Part shown: one piece after another, positions 18,728 through 27,851 of the stretch | How positions within the stretch are numbered: position 1 is the stretch's first letter | Layout of the letters: the number at the start of each line of letters is the position of its first letter | Assembly: GCA_030430715.1 (NCBI GenBank) | Contig: JAUIJZ010000007.1 | Span: forward strand, 1-64,000 | Direction of reading: 5' to 3' | DNA: 64,000 nucleotides | From: Alphaproteobacteria bacterium | GTDB taxonomy: Bacteria > Pseudomonadota > Alphaproteobacteria > Caulobacterales > Aquidulcibacteraceae | Position numbers and translations under genes: made by a program | The notes under the pieces: model-generated | Seen by the model: only the letters and a program-made list of their open reading frames with translations | What the model was told of the DNA's origin: nothing | Database searches by the model: none

Positions 18728-20527
18728 CTATTCGCCCGCGAAAGTGGCGGCGTTCGGGCGGGCGGTAAAGCGCTCGGCCACACTGATCAAGCGCTCTGCT
18801 TCGATCGGTTTGGTGATGAAATCGTCCATCCCGGCTTTGAAGGCCTGCACACGCTCAGCCTCGCCGGCGTCAGCAGTCAGGGCAATGATTGGCGCGCCAG
18901 CCGATGGGCCAGAACCGGCGCGAATGCGCTCAGCAGCACCAATGCCATCCAGACGCGGCATACGAATGTCGAGCAGAATAAGATCAAATTCCGCCGCGCG
19001 GGCCGCCTCAACCGCCTCCTCGCCATCCTGCACCGCGGTCACAACGCAACCGACGCGCAGTAGAAGCGTGCGCGCAAGCAGCGCGTTGATTGGGTTGTCC
19101 TCCGCAAGCAGCACGCGCAAGCCTTCGAGGCGCGCCGCCGCCCCTTCATCTTCGCGCACGGCGCGCTCTTCCTGGGCCCCTTCGGCATCGCCCCGCGCTA
19201 TATTGATACGCGTCGCCAAAGCGCGGCGGCGCACGGGCTTCAGCATGTAATGCGCCAAGCCTGCCTGACGCCACGCGGCGATCACACCGCGATCTTCCTG
19301 CGCGGCCAGCACGATCACGACGCCCGCCGCGTGCTTTAATTGTTCCAATTCTTCTGAGGACGTATCGGCGCGCCAATCGTACAAGATCACATCCGGCGCC
19401 TGATCGCGATCGACCACAAGCGCGCCCAGCGACGCGAGGTTCGCGCGCAGACTCTGCGACAAAATCGGCGAATGGCTCTCGATGCAGACACGCACGTCCG
19501 TCAAAGAGGGCGCGGCCTCGCCGCCTGACGCTTCAGGCAAAGGCAGTTCAGCCCAAAAACTGGCGCCGGCGCCGGGACGGCTTTCGAGTCCGACATCGCC
19601 GCCCATCGCGAGCGCCAGCTTTTTCACGATCGCCAAGCCGAGCCCCGCGCCGCCATGACGGCGCGCGACGCCAGCATCAGCCTGCGCAAACTCCTCAAAG
19701 ATCAGCGCTTGCTTATCCGGCGCCACGCCAGGGCCCGTATCGCGCACAACAAAACGCAGACGCCCGCCCGGCCTGGCCGAAAGCTCCAGCATCACGCCGC
19801 CGGTTTCGGTGAACTTCACCGCATTGCCGGCAAGATTGCACAGGATCTGCCGCAAGCGGCCATCATCGCCCATGACACGGCTGGGCGCATCGCCGCGCAC
19901 CGCCACCGTCAATTCGAGCCCCTTCGCGCGCGCCTTCGGAGAAAGCAATTCGGCGACGTCCTGCATGGCGGATTCAGGATCGAAGGGCGCGGTCTCAAGC
20001 GCGACTCGCCCTGCTTCCAGGCGCGAATAATCCAGAATTTCAGTGATCAAATCGAGCAAGAGCTCGCCAGATTGCTTGATCGCATCGACATAAGTGCGCG
20101 CATTGGCTTCGAGCTTTGCCTGCTCAAGCAAGCCCGCCATGCCGAGGATGCCATTGAGCGGCGTGCGCAATTCGTGCGTGAGCGTTGCAAACAATGTTGT
20201 CTTGGCGCGCAGCGCTTCATCGGCGGCGCGGGCGTGACGGGTAATGTCACGCGCAACGATCAGGCGCGCGCCATCCGGCAGGAGGCGTTCGATCCATTCG
20301 AAATGACGCCCATCCGGCGCAGGCGCATCGAAGCGGCGCTCGCCATCCTTGAAGGGCGGTGGTTCGGTGCGGCCCCAGGGCGCCCGTCGCGGACCGATCC
20401 ATTGCCGGAACGCGGCGCGAAACGCCGGATTGGCGCGCAACAGCGTGCCATCCGAAGCGAGGATCGCGACCGGATCGGGCAATGCGTCAAAGGCATCGAA
20501 AGCTTGCACCAGGGCGGGCTGAGCCAT
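18728..20527 (-). CDS. Soluble hybrid sensor histidine kinase with two receiver domains
   Basis: The 599-aa protein has no membrane segment. Domains in order: PAS-like (about 8-95), HisKA with phospho-acceptor His118 in LTHELRTPLNG, HATPase (about 165-330), a divergent receiver (about 340-440) that keeps an Asp in ILYDWRAD and a Lys in MLKPVRR, and a canonical receiver with Asp520 in LILLDIRMP and Lys573 in FITKP. Signals would be cytoplasmic. No response regulator or output domain is adjacent, so it probably feeds a phosphorelay. It lies 24 bp after comM and 17 bp before ampG. Confidence 0.9.
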   Translation of the reverse strand: MAQPALVQAFDAFDALPDPVAILASDGTLLRANPAFRAAFRQWIGPRRAPWGRTEPPPFKDGERRFDAPAPDGRHFEWIERLLPDGARLIVARDITRHARAADEALRAKTTLFATLTHELRTPLNGILGMAGLLEQAKLEANARTYVDAIKQSGELLLDLITEILDYSRLEAGRVALETAPFDPESAMQDVAELLSPKARAKGLELTVAVRGDAPSRVMGDDGRLRQILCNLAGNAVKFTETGGVMLELSARPGGRLRFVVRDTGPGVAPDKQALIFEEFAQADAGVARRHGGAGLGLAIVKKLALAMGGDVGLESRPGAGASFWAELPLPEASGGEAAPSLTDVRVCIESHSPILSQSLRANLASLGALVVDRDQAPDVILYDWRADTSSEELEQLKHAAGVVIVLAAQEDRGVIAAWRQAGLAHYMLKPVRRRALATRINIARGDAEGAQEERAVREDEGAAARLEGLRVLLAEDNPINALLARTLLLRVGCVVTAVQDGEEAVEAARAAEFDLILLDIRMPRLDGIGAAERIRAGSGPSAGAPIIALTADAGEAERVQAFKAGMDDFITKPIEAERLISVAERFTARPNAATFAGE

Positions 20528-20551
20528 GGGCGGATGAAGCGCTAAGGAAGG

Positions 20552-22075
20552 TTAAGAAACCCTGGCCAGATCGCCCTCTTCGGCCCCGGCCCATTGCCGC
20601 TTGAGGCTGAGCGCCTCGGCGACATGGATGCGTTTCACAGCGCCGGCGCCATCGAGGTCGGCAATGGTGCGCGCTACTTTCAGCGTGCGATGGTAAGCGC
20701 GCGCCGACAGCGACAATTGCTCAGCCGCTTTGGCAAGCAACGCAGCGCCCGGCGCATCGGGCGCGGCCAGCCGCTCCAAAGCCGAAAGATCGAGCGTGCT
20801 GTTGAGCCCGGCGCCGCGTTCGCTTTGCGCCCCGCGCGCATGCCCGACACGCGCGGCCGCTTCCGCCGTGCCCTCAAGCGGCGGCGGCAAGGCAAGATCG
20901 GCGGCCGTCACCGGGGGTACGTCGAGCTGGATGTCGATGCGATCGAGCAGCGGGCCTGAGAGCCGCGCCTGATAATTGGCCGCGCAACTTGGCCCGCGCT
21001 TGCATCGCCCCGCCCCCGGCCCACCGCCGCAGCGGCACGGATTCATCGCCGCGCATAACAAAATCCGCGCGGGATAGGTGACGTGATGATTGGCGCGCGC
21101 GATCATCACATTGCCGTTCTCGAGCGGCTGACGCAGCGCATCGAGTGCTTGCTGCGAAAATTCCGGCAGCTCATCGAGGAACAGCACGCCATGATGCGCC
21201 AGCGAGATCTCTCCTGGCCGCGCGCGCAGGCCGCCGCCGACAAGCGCCGCCATCGAAGCGGAATGGTGCGGCGCGCGGAATGGGCGCGTGCGCGTTAAGC
21301 GCCCACGCTCCAGCAAGCCCGCCACCGAATGCAGCATCGACACTTCAAGCAATTCCTCGCTCGAAAGCGGCGGCATCAAGCCTGGCAAACGTTGCGCGAG
21401 CATCGATTTGCCGGCGCCAGGCGGGCCGACAAATAAAATATTGTGCGCGCCAGCGGCGGCGATCTCCAACGCGCGCTTAGCTTGTTCCTGACCGCGCACA
21501 TCTCTCAGATCCGGCACGCCAGCTTCGGCGATTACGTCACCGCGCTCCGGTGGCTTCAGCGCCGCACCGCCGCGAAAATGATTGACCAGAGCAAGCAAGG
21601 TTGGCGCAGCGATCACCTCCCCGCCGGCCCAAGCGGCCTCGGCGCCGCACGCTTCGGGGCAAATGAAGCCTGAGCCCATGCCTTGTGCGGCCATCGCCGC
21701 CGGCAAGGCGCCGGGCGCCGCCGCAAGCGCGCCATCCAAACCGAGTTCGCCGAAACACACGACACCATCGAGCGCGTCGCGCGGGAGCGCGCCGATCGCC
21801 GCCATCATGGCGAGCGCGATCGGCACGTCATAGTGCGAGCCCTCCTTGGGCAAGTCGGCGGGCGCGAGATTGACGATCAGCCGGCCGGCCGGAATGGCGA
21901 GGCCAATCGAGGCGAAGGCGGCGCGCACACGCTCGCGCGCTTCGGACACGGCTTTGTCGCCAAGGCCGACGATGACGATGCCCGGCTGGCCGCCAGCGAG
22001 CTGGACCTGAACCTCCACCGGACGCGCCTCAAGACCGGAGAACGCAACCGTGACGGCGCTCGCGCACATCTGCAT
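20552..22075 (-). CDS. comM: YifB/ComM family AAA+ ATPase (magnesium-chelatase-like)
   Basis: ComM-type helicases promote branch migration during integration of transformed DNA in naturally competent species. The 507-aa protein has an N-terminal ChlI-like fold, Walker A FVGPPGAGKSMLAQRLPG near residue 215, Walker B VLFLDELPEF, and the C-terminal Mg_chelatase_C region with a Cys-rich stretch (NPCRCGGGPG, CKRGPSC). Family membership is certain; a role in transformation here is inferred. Confidence 0.92.
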   Translation of the reverse strand: MQMCASAVTVAFSGLEARPVEVQVQLAGGQPGIVIVGLGDKAVSEARERVRAAFASIGLAIPAGRLIVNLAPADLPKEGSHYDVPIALAMMAAIGALPRDALDGVVCFGELGLDGALAAAPGALPAAMAAQGMGSGFICPEACGAEAAWAGGEVIAAPTLLALVNHFRGGAALKPPERGDVIAEAGVPDLRDVRGQEQAKRALEIAAAGAHNILFVGPPGAGKSMLAQRLPGLMPPLSSEELLEVSMLHSVAGLLERGRLTRTRPFRAPHHSASMAALVGGGLRARPGEISLAHHGVLFLDELPEFSQQALDALRQPLENGNVMIARANHHVTYPARILLCAAMNPCRCGGGPGAGRCKRGPSCAANYQARLSGPLLDRIDIQLDVPPVTAADLALPPPLEGTAEAAARVGHARGAQSERGAGLNSTLDLSALERLAAPDAPGAALLAKAAEQLSLSARAYHRTLKVARTIADLDGAGAVKRIHVAEALSLKRQWAGAEEGDLARVS

Positions 22076-22233
22076 GGCCCGGCCCTCTTATCCACAAACC
22101 GGCGCACCGAAATCGAACATATTGCGAACAAAAGCGCAACCTATGCGGGCGTCAGGGCTGTGCATAACGCTGGGCGCGCGCCAGCAAAGCGCCCGCCTGT
22201 GGATAAAATCAGATCAGTTGGAATGAGTGCGGC

Positions 22234-22899
22234 TTAATAGCCCGGGGTCGGCGCGCCGCGATATTCCGGCGCCGGCGGGCCTGAGGCCATCGCCTGATGA
22301 TGAGGGGCGACAACCTGCATGAACGACACCACCCGGCGCACGCCCGAAGTCGTGCTGGCGATCTCGGCGGCGCGCTGCAATTCGCGCTCATTGCGGGCCG
22401 TGCCCATCAGATAGACATTGCCCTGGAAGGTCTCGATATTGACGTTGATGCCGCGCACCGCCCGGCTGGCCGTCAATCTTGTACGGATTTGCGCGGTGAT
22501 CAGCTCGTCCTGCGCGCTGCGCACAAAGCCTGACGGCTGGCCGACCACGATTTCATTATAGACCGAATGCACGCTGGTGACGTTGCGCGCGATCATCTCG
22601 GCGGTGGTGCGATGCTCAGCGCTGGGCGCATTGCCGGACAGCAGCAATGAGCCGTTGGCGACCTCGACATCCACTTCGGAAAAGCCGGTGCTATCGGCGG
22701 CGAGAAGCCGCGTTTTCACTTGTTGCGATGCCGCCGCATCATCAATGCCCTGCCCGATCGTGCGATCCTGCAAGGCATAGAGGCCGACGCTTGCGCCCGC
22801 GCCGATAGCGGCTGTCACGCAGCCGCTCGCGCCCGCGCAGGCGGCAAGCACAGCAAGAAGGGCGCAAACGCGATGCATGCGGACAATGTGCGCTTGCAT
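22234..22899 (-). CDS. Dual BON-domain outer-membrane lipoprotein, DolP/YraP-like
   Basis: The 221-aa precursor starts with a lipoprotein signal ending in ASGC, where the Cys would be lipidated. Two BON domains follow (about residues 55-120 and 130-195), then a short Pro/Gly-rich tail. In enterobacteria the two-BON lipoprotein DolP supports outer-membrane integrity and its gene lies near yraN and rsmI, as here. An ATG at 22878, giving a shorter and more usual signal peptide, is a good alternative start. No strong ribosome-binding site is seen for either. Confidence 0.88.
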   Translation of the reverse strand: MQAHIVRMHRVCALLAVLAACAGASGCVTAAIGAGASVGLYALQDRTIGQGIDDAAASQQVKTRLLAADSTGFSEVDVEVANGSLLLSGNAPSAEHRTTAEMIARNVTSVHSVYNEIVVGQPSGFVRSAQDELITAQIRTRLTASRAVRGINVNIETFQGNVYLMGTARNERELQRAAEIASTTSGVRRVVSFMQVVAPHHQAMASGPPAPEYRGAPTPGY

Positions 22900-22929
22900 G
22901 GTTGCAACGCGCTTAACGCTGTTACGATT

Positions 22930-23295
22930 TTACGCGCCTATCTGTTCGAAAACCCAGGCGCCGCGTTCATGTTTCGGCAACCATCCTGTACCGACCACCA
23001 TCAAATCGTAACGGATTGGGGCCGCGTTCAAACGCCAACGGCCGGCAAGCACGGAAGCAGCGCGTGCGATGCGTTGCTGTGAGGCTGGCGTCAACGCATA
23101 CGCGCCTGCTGCATAGGTTGCGCGCGCCTTGACCTCGACGATCACCAGCACGCCGCTTTTCCATGCCGCGAGATCGACTTCGCCATAAGGCGTGCGCAGG
23201 CGATGGCCGAGCACGCGATAGCCTTTGAGCATCAGCCAGATCATGGCCAGCCATTCGGCCCAGCGGCCGCGCCGCTCAGCCGCGCGGCGGCTCAC
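22930..23295 (-). CDS. yraN: YraN family (UPF0102) nuclease-like protein
   Basis: A 121-aa protein with a restriction-endonuclease-like fold. The conserved core G-E-V-D-L (YGEVDLAAW) and VIVEVKAR provide the D..ExK residues expected of this fold. Its cellular role is not established. The GTG start overlaps the rsmI stop (GTGA), which indicates translational coupling, and the BON lipoprotein follows 30 bp later. Confidence 0.9.
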   Translation of the reverse strand: MSRRAAERRGRWAEWLAMIWLMLKGYRVLGHRLRTPYGEVDLAAWKSGVLVIVEVKARATYAAGAYALTPASQQRIARAASVLAGRWRLNAAPIRYDLMVVGTGWLPKHERGAWVFEQIGA

Positions 23296-24203
23296 GCTTT
23301 CAGCTCCAGCGCGCGCGTATAGGCGCGCTTGCGCGGCACGCCGAGCCTTTTTGCGGCTTCGCTGGCCGCCTCTTTGACACCGCCCCGCTCAAGCGCCTCA
23401 CGCAGGAATGCATCGAGCGCTTCCGGCGTGACTTCCACCTCCAGCGGCGGGCCGACAACGACGACGATCTCCCCTTTCGGCGCGCCAGCTTCGGCATAAT
23501 GGGCCGCCAGCGCGGGCAAGGAATCACGGCGCGTTTCCTCGAACATCTTGGTCAATTCACGCGCCACCGCCGCCGGACGCGGCCCCAAGGCTTCGGCCAT
23601 GTCGGCCAAGGCTTCGGCCAGGCGCGGCCCGCTTTCGTAAAACACCAGACTCGCATCGATATCGGCCAGCGCCGCCAGTTCGCCGCGCCGGGCACCCTGC
23701 TTGGCGGGCAGGAAGCCTGCGAACATGAAACGGTCCGTCGGCAAACCGGCCGTCACCAAAGCGGCCAGCAGAGCTGAGGGACCAGGTATCGGATAGACCC
23801 GGAACCCTTCCGCCAGCACGGCGCGCACCAATTTATATCCCGGATCTGAAACAAGCGGCGTGCCCGCATCCGAAATCAGCGCCACGCTTTCGCCTGCGTG
23901 AAGCGCCGCAACGATGTCCGCACGGGCGGCCTCGGCATTGTGTTCATGATAGGCGGCCAGGCGCGGCTTTAACCCATAAGCATCCAAAAGCTTGCGCGCG
24001 ACCCGGGTATCTTCGGCATAGAGGCGCCCTACACCCGCCAAAATATCCAATGCACGCAATGTGATGTCGCGCAGATTCCCGATTGGCGTGGCGACCACAT
24101 AAAGGCCCGTTTCCAAAGGTGGACTGGCGGAGCGGGCGCCCTTACGGTCCCGCCCGATCTCATCGGGGCCAGGTTCATCTGGATTTGTCGAAGGATTGCT
24201 CAT
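23292..24203 (-). CDS. rsmI: 16S rRNA 2'-O-methyltransferase RsmI
   Basis: RsmI methylates the ribose of C1402 in 16S rRNA. The 303-aa protein contains the tetrapyrrole-methylase-type fold, starting with LYVVATPIGNLRDITLRAL near residue 35, then YAEDTRVARKLLDAYG, and SDAGTPLVSDPGY in the SAM site. The first 30 residues are polar and not conserved. The chosen ATG (24203) shares the sequence CATG with the opposite-strand start of the LpoA-like gene. An in-frame ATG at 24239 is possible, so the exact start is open. Confidence 0.93.
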   Translation of the reverse strand: MSNPSTNPDEPGPDEIGRDRKGARSASPPLETGLYVVATPIGNLRDITLRALDILAGVGRLYAEDTRVARKLLDAYGLKPRLAAYHEHNAEAARADIVAALHAGESVALISDAGTPLVSDPGYKLVRAVLAEGFRVYPIPGPSALLAALVTAGLPTDRFMFAGFLPAKQGARRGELAALADIDASLVFYESGPRLAEALADMAEALGPRPAAVARELTKMFEETRRDSLPALAAHYAEAGAPKGEIVVVVGPPLEVEVTPEALDAFLREALERGGVKEAASEAAKRLGVPRKRAYTRALELKA

Positions 24204-25437
24204 GGGCTTTCGCCGATCATCAACGCGCGCGCTTCCCATTCCAAGCTCAAAGACCGCCGCCGCGCTAAGTCTCGCGGCGCTGATGGCTGCTTGCGCCACA
24301 CCACAAGCGCCGACGCAACTTCCCGGCCAGCCGCCGCCAGCGCCGCCGCCACCGCCGGAAGCGCAGGTGCAGACCCGCGACGGCGTCACCCCGCCCTTCA
24401 TGCGCGGACAGGATATTGTCCGCGTTGGGCTGCTGCTGCCGTTCTCGCTGCGGCCGCAGGATGCTTCCGCGCTCTATAACGCCGCCGAGCTCGCGCTGTT
24501 CGATCATGGCGGCGCCAATACGCTGCTCATCCCGCGCGACGCGGGCTCCGACGAAGCCGCCGCCGCCGCCGCCGCGAGCGCGCTCGTCAATGACGGCGCG
24601 GACATTATCATCGGCCCGGTGCTGCGCGACGGGGTTTCCGGCGCGGGCGCCATCGCGCGCCGGAGCAATATCCCGGTAATCGGCTTTTCCTCGGACCGCA
24701 CGGTCGCTGGCAATGGCGTCTATCTGCTGAGCTTCCAGCTCGAAGACGAGATCGACCGTATCGTCTCATTCGCGGCAAGCCGTAATCTGCAAACCATCGC
24801 GCTGCTGGCGCCATCAAATGAATATGGCCGGCGCGTTCAGGAAGCCCTGAACGCCGAGGCGCGCCTACGCGGCGTCACCGTCGTGCAATCGCGGCTCTAT
24901 AACCGCACCGACGCAGATGCCTCCGCCGCCGCTTCCGCATTGGCGCTGGCGCTGCGCAACACGCCGGCGCAAGCGCTGCTGATTGCCGAAAGCGGCACGG
25001 TGCTGCGCTCCATCGGCACGGCGCTGGTGCAATCGGGCGTAAGCCAACGGCAGACACGCTTCATCGGCACGAGCGCCTGGGCCGGAGATGCGCAGCGTGA
25101 GCCTTCGCTCGCGGGTGGCTGGTATGTTGCGTCCGAGCCCTCGGCGCGGACGAATTTCGAACAGCGCTATCAATCAACGTACTCGCGCGAACCCACACGC
25201 CTCGCCAGTCTCGCCTATGACGCCGTTGCGCTCACGAGCTTGCTGACACGCGACGGCGCTAACGGCATCACGCGCAATTCGCTGGAAAACAGCGAAGGCT
25301 TTGCCGGTTCGGATGGGCTGTTCCGTTTCCGTCCGAGCGGGGCCATTGAGCGCGGCATGGCGATCATGGAAGTGGGCCAGAACCAGATCAGCGTGCTGGA
25401 TCCTGCACCGCGCCGCTTCGAAGGCCGCCCAAGCTAG
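24202..25437 (+). CDS. LpoA-like penicillin-binding protein activator lipoprotein
   Basis: The 411-aa precursor has a lipoprotein signal (SLAALMAAC), a Pro-rich linker (residues about 35-55) and a periplasmic-binding-protein type I domain (VRVGLLLPFS onward) similar to the C-terminal half of LpoA, which activates PBP1A from the outer membrane. The TPR-like N-terminal half of enterobacterial LpoA is absent. AAGGA lies 6 nt before the ATG. It is divergent from rsmI, the arrangement of yraL/yraM (rsmI/lpoA), which supports the call over a generic ABC binding protein. Confidence 0.85.
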   Translation: MGFRRSSTRALPIPSSKTAAALSLAALMAACATPQAPTQLPGQPPPAPPPPPEAQVQTRDGVTPPFMRGQDIVRVGLLLPFSLRPQDASALYNAAELALFDHGGANTLLIPRDAGSDEAAAAAAASALVNDGADIIIGPVLRDGVSGAGAIARRSNIPVIGFSSDRTVAGNGVYLLSFQLEDEIDRIVSFAASRNLQTIALLAPSNEYGRRVQEALNAEARLRGVTVVQSRLYNRTDADASAAASALALALRNTPAQALLIAESGTVLRSIGTALVQSGVSQRQTRFIGTSAWAGDAQREPSLAGGWYVASEPSARTNFEQRYQSTYSREPTRLASLAYDAVALTSLLTRDGANGITRNSLENSEGFAGSDGLFRFRPSGAIERGMAIMEVGQNQISVLDPAPRRFEGRPS

Positions 25438-26567
25438 ACCGACAGTTCAGCCGCGATCCGATTGGCGAGGATGCGTCCGCTTTCCGTGAGACGCACACGT
25501 CCTTCGTGCTGCACGATCAAGCCTTCTTCGGCGAGCCATGCCAACGCTTTGCCGTTCAGCGGACGCCCGCGCGCTGTTTCGAATTCGGCACATGAAACGC
25601 CGTCGGCTATGCGCAAGCCCATGATGAGCATCTCATCCGTGCATTCTTCAGCAGATAAACGCGTTTCACTGATCCAGCCCACGCCATTCTCACGGACCGC
25701 GTCGATATAATCTGCGGGTCTGCGCTGCGCCTCTGTCGCGAACCGCGCGCCATCATGCGTGATGCGCCCGTGTGCGCCTGGCCCTACCCCGACCCAATCG
25801 CCGCTGCGCCAATAGATGAGATTGTGCCGTGAGCGCGCCTCTTGGCCGCGCGCATGATTGGAAATCTCATAGGCGGGAAAACCGGCTGCATCGCACACGG
25901 CTTGCGTCGCTTCATAGAGTTCGGCCGCCCATTCATCGTCCGGCAATGCGACGTCGCCGCGTTCGACACGGCGCGCCAGCGCTGTGCGCGGTTCGACCGT
26001 GAGCTGATAGAGAGAAACGTGCTCGACCGGCAGCGTGAGCGCTTGCTCAAGCTCAGCTACCCACGCCTCCACGCTCTGCCCTTGCCGCGCATAAATCAGA
26101 TCGAGCGAAACGCGCTGGCCGGTCGCGTGCGCAGCTTCGACAGCGCGCATGGCGGACGCGGCGCTATGATGGCGCCCCAACGCCTTCAACGCTTCATCAT
26201 CGAACGCCTGCACGCCAAGCGAAAAACGATTGACGCCCGCCGCGGCCTGTTCGGCAAACAACCGCGCATCTTCGGGATTGGCTTCGAGCGTGATCTCGCA
26301 ATCGGCAGCCAGCGTGAAGACTTGCGAGGCCGCATCGATCAGACGCGCAATATCGTCTCCGCCGAGCAAGGACGGGGTGCCGCCGCCAAGGAAGAGGCTC
26401 TCCGCTTTGCGCGCGCCAAATCGATCCGCATGCGCGGCAAGATCCGCCGCGATGGCTTCGATCAGCGGCGCATGATCGGCGCCGCGCGCGCGATAGACGT
26501 TGAAATCGCAATAAGGGCAGATCGACGCGCAAAACGGCCAATGCACGTAGATGCCAAAGCCGCTCAT
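25434..26567 (-). CDS. hemW: HemW-type radical SAM protein (haem chaperone)
   Basis: The 377-aa protein has the radical-SAM motif [11 protein letters not shown] near residue 13 and [12 protein letters not shown], followed by a C-terminal HemN-type domain. The Phe-Asn after the third Cys is typical of HemW rather than the coproporphyrinogen dehydrogenase HemN, which has a fourth Cys. HemW is thought to insert haem into respiratory proteins. It overlaps rdgB by ATGA, and its stop codon shares CTAG with the convergent LpoA-like gene. Confidence 0.93.
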   Translation of the reverse strand: MSGFGIYVHWPFCASICPYCDFNVYRARGADHAPLIEAIAADLAAHADRFGARKAESLFLGGGTPSLLGGDDIARLIDAASQVFTLAADCEITLEANPEDARLFAEQAAAGVNRFSLGVQAFDDEALKALGRHHSAASAMRAVEAAHATGQRVSLDLIYARQGQSVEAWVAELEQALTLPVEHVSLYQLTVEPRTALARRVERGDVALPDDEWAAELYEATQAVCDAAGFPAYEISNHARGQEARSRHNLIYWRSGDWVGVGPGAHGRITHDGARFATEAQRRPADYIDAVRENGVGWISETRLSAEECTDEMLIMGLRIADGVSCAEFETARGRPLNGKALAWLAEEGLIVQHEGRVRLTESGRILANRIAAELSV

Positions 26568-27166
26568 TTTAACGCCGCGAGCAATTTCTCGAATGCGCGC
26601 GCGCGATGCGTCAGAGGCAGCTTCTCTTCGTGCGTCATCTCACCGAACGTGCGCGTCTCGCCCTCGGGCAAAAAGATTGGGTCATAGCCGAACCCCTTCT
26701 CCCCGCGCGGCGGCCAAACCAGAACACCGTTCGCCTCACCGCGAAAAGTTCGCACGGCGCCATCGGGAAAGGCGAGCGCCAACACGCACACGAAACGCGC
26801 GCTAAGATCGCGCGCGCCTTTGGCTTCGAGCTCGTCGTGCACGCGCTGCATGGCGAAGGCGAAATCCTTGCCGGGCCCAGCCCAGCGCGCCGAATAAATC
26901 CCCGGCGCACCGTCGAGCGCCATGACCTCTAGCCCGGAATCGTCAGCCAAGGACGGCAGGCCCGATTGCGTCGCCGCCACCGCTTTGAGTTCGGCATTGC
27001 CCTCGAATGTCAGCGCCGTCTCTTCGGGCTCGGGCAAGTTCAGCGCCGCCGCGGAAACCGCCTCGATGCCAAGCGGGGCCAGGAGCGCGCTGATCTCGCG
27101 CACCTTGCCGGCATTGTGGCTCGCCACGACAAGACGTCGCCCCGCCAATTCGTGTTGTTCGGGCAT
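26564..27166 (-). CDS. rdgB: Non-canonical purine NTP pyrophosphatase (RdgB/HAM1)
   Basis: RdgB removes ITP, dITP and XTP from the nucleotide pool. The 200-aa protein has the N-terminal [10 protein letters not shown] substrate-binding motif, [20 protein letters not shown] and [12 protein letters not shown], all diagnostic. An ATG 9 nt upstream and a GTG directly before that one are also in frame; none has a convincing Shine-Dalgarno sequence. rdgB-hemW pairing is common. Confidence 0.95.
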   Translation of the reverse strand: MPEQHELAGRRLVVASHNAGKVREISALLAPLGIEAVSAAALNLPEPEETALTFEGNAELKAVAATQSGLPSLADDSGLEVMALDGAPGIYSARWAGPGKDFAFAMQRVHDELEAKGARDLSARFVCVLALAFPDGAVRTFRGEANGVLVWPPRGEKGFGYDPIFLPEGETRTFGEMTHEEKLPLTHRARAFEKLLAALK

Positions 27167-27182
27167 GATTAGCATCACTTAT

Positions 27183-27211
27183 TTGACCACTGACCGGTTC
27201 GCCTATATCGT
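27183..27211 (+). promoter_or_regulatory. Candidate housekeeping promoter for the DUF2975/XRE pair
   Basis: TTGACC (27183-27188) and TATCGT (27206-27211) are 17 bp apart, about 50 bp before the DUF2975 start. The alternative reading CTATATC near 27203 also resembles the -10 of Caulobacter housekeeping promoters. This is based on sequence match only. Confidence 0.4.
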
Positions 27212-27260
27212 TTTTCAATAAATCCCTGTTAGAGGGTGCTCAGGGAGAAGAAACGCGGCG

Positions 27261-27851
27261 ATGCAGGCGCTGGGCAAACATTCCATTGCTTCGATCGTGC
27301 GCGGCGGCCTCGGAGTCGCCTGGATCGCATCCTGGCTGTTCGCGGCCGCGACCGTGCTTGCTCTGCTTGGCTATGTCATTGCGCTGATCATGTCCGCCGT
27401 GGGCGGTGTCGACCCGCAATGGCTGCACGACATGAGCCAGCAAATCCGCCTACGCAACGGCAGCATCGAAAATTATAACGGCCCCGGCTGGCTGCCCGTG
27501 TTCGGCACATTCGCGCTCGCTGGCGTCGGCGCCGGCGGCGCTTTGGTCGTCATCTGGCGCCTGCGCAAAATGTTCGACAATTTCCGCAGCGGCGAGCCAT
27601 TCCGGCGCGAAAACGCCGACCATTTGCGTGTGATCTGGATCACCATGCTGATCGTGGAAATATCCCGCCTCGCCCTGCTCGCACTGCTGGGCTTGCTAAT
27701 TCGCATTCTTGGCGGCCCTGGCGTCACGGGTCATTCGGGCGGCGGCGAATTCAACCTGATGACTTGGGCGTCGATCCTCATTCTGATCGTGCTCTCGGAA
27801 ATCTTCCGCGAAGGCGCGCGCCTGAAGGAAGAGCAGGAGCTGACGATCTGA
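27261..27851 (+). CDS. DUF2975 family four-helix membrane protein
   Basis: A 196-aa protein with four predicted membrane segments (about residues 15-48, 78-102, 126-150 and 165-185) and the segment FRSGEPFRRENADHLRVI typical of DUF2975. Function is unknown. The stop overlaps the start of a small XRE-type regulator (TGATG), a pairing seen for DUF2975 genes in other bacteria, so the membrane protein may be part of a sensing or immunity pair with it. Confidence 0.8.
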   Translation: MQALGKHSIASIVRGGLGVAWIASWLFAAATVLALLGYVIALIMSAVGGVDPQWLHDMSQQIRLRNGSIENYNGPGWLPVFGTFALAGVGAGGALVVIWRLRKMFDNFRSGEPFRRENADHLRVIWITMLIVEISRLALLALLGLLIRILGGPGVTGHSGGGEFNLMTWASILILIVLSEIFREGARLKEEQELTI

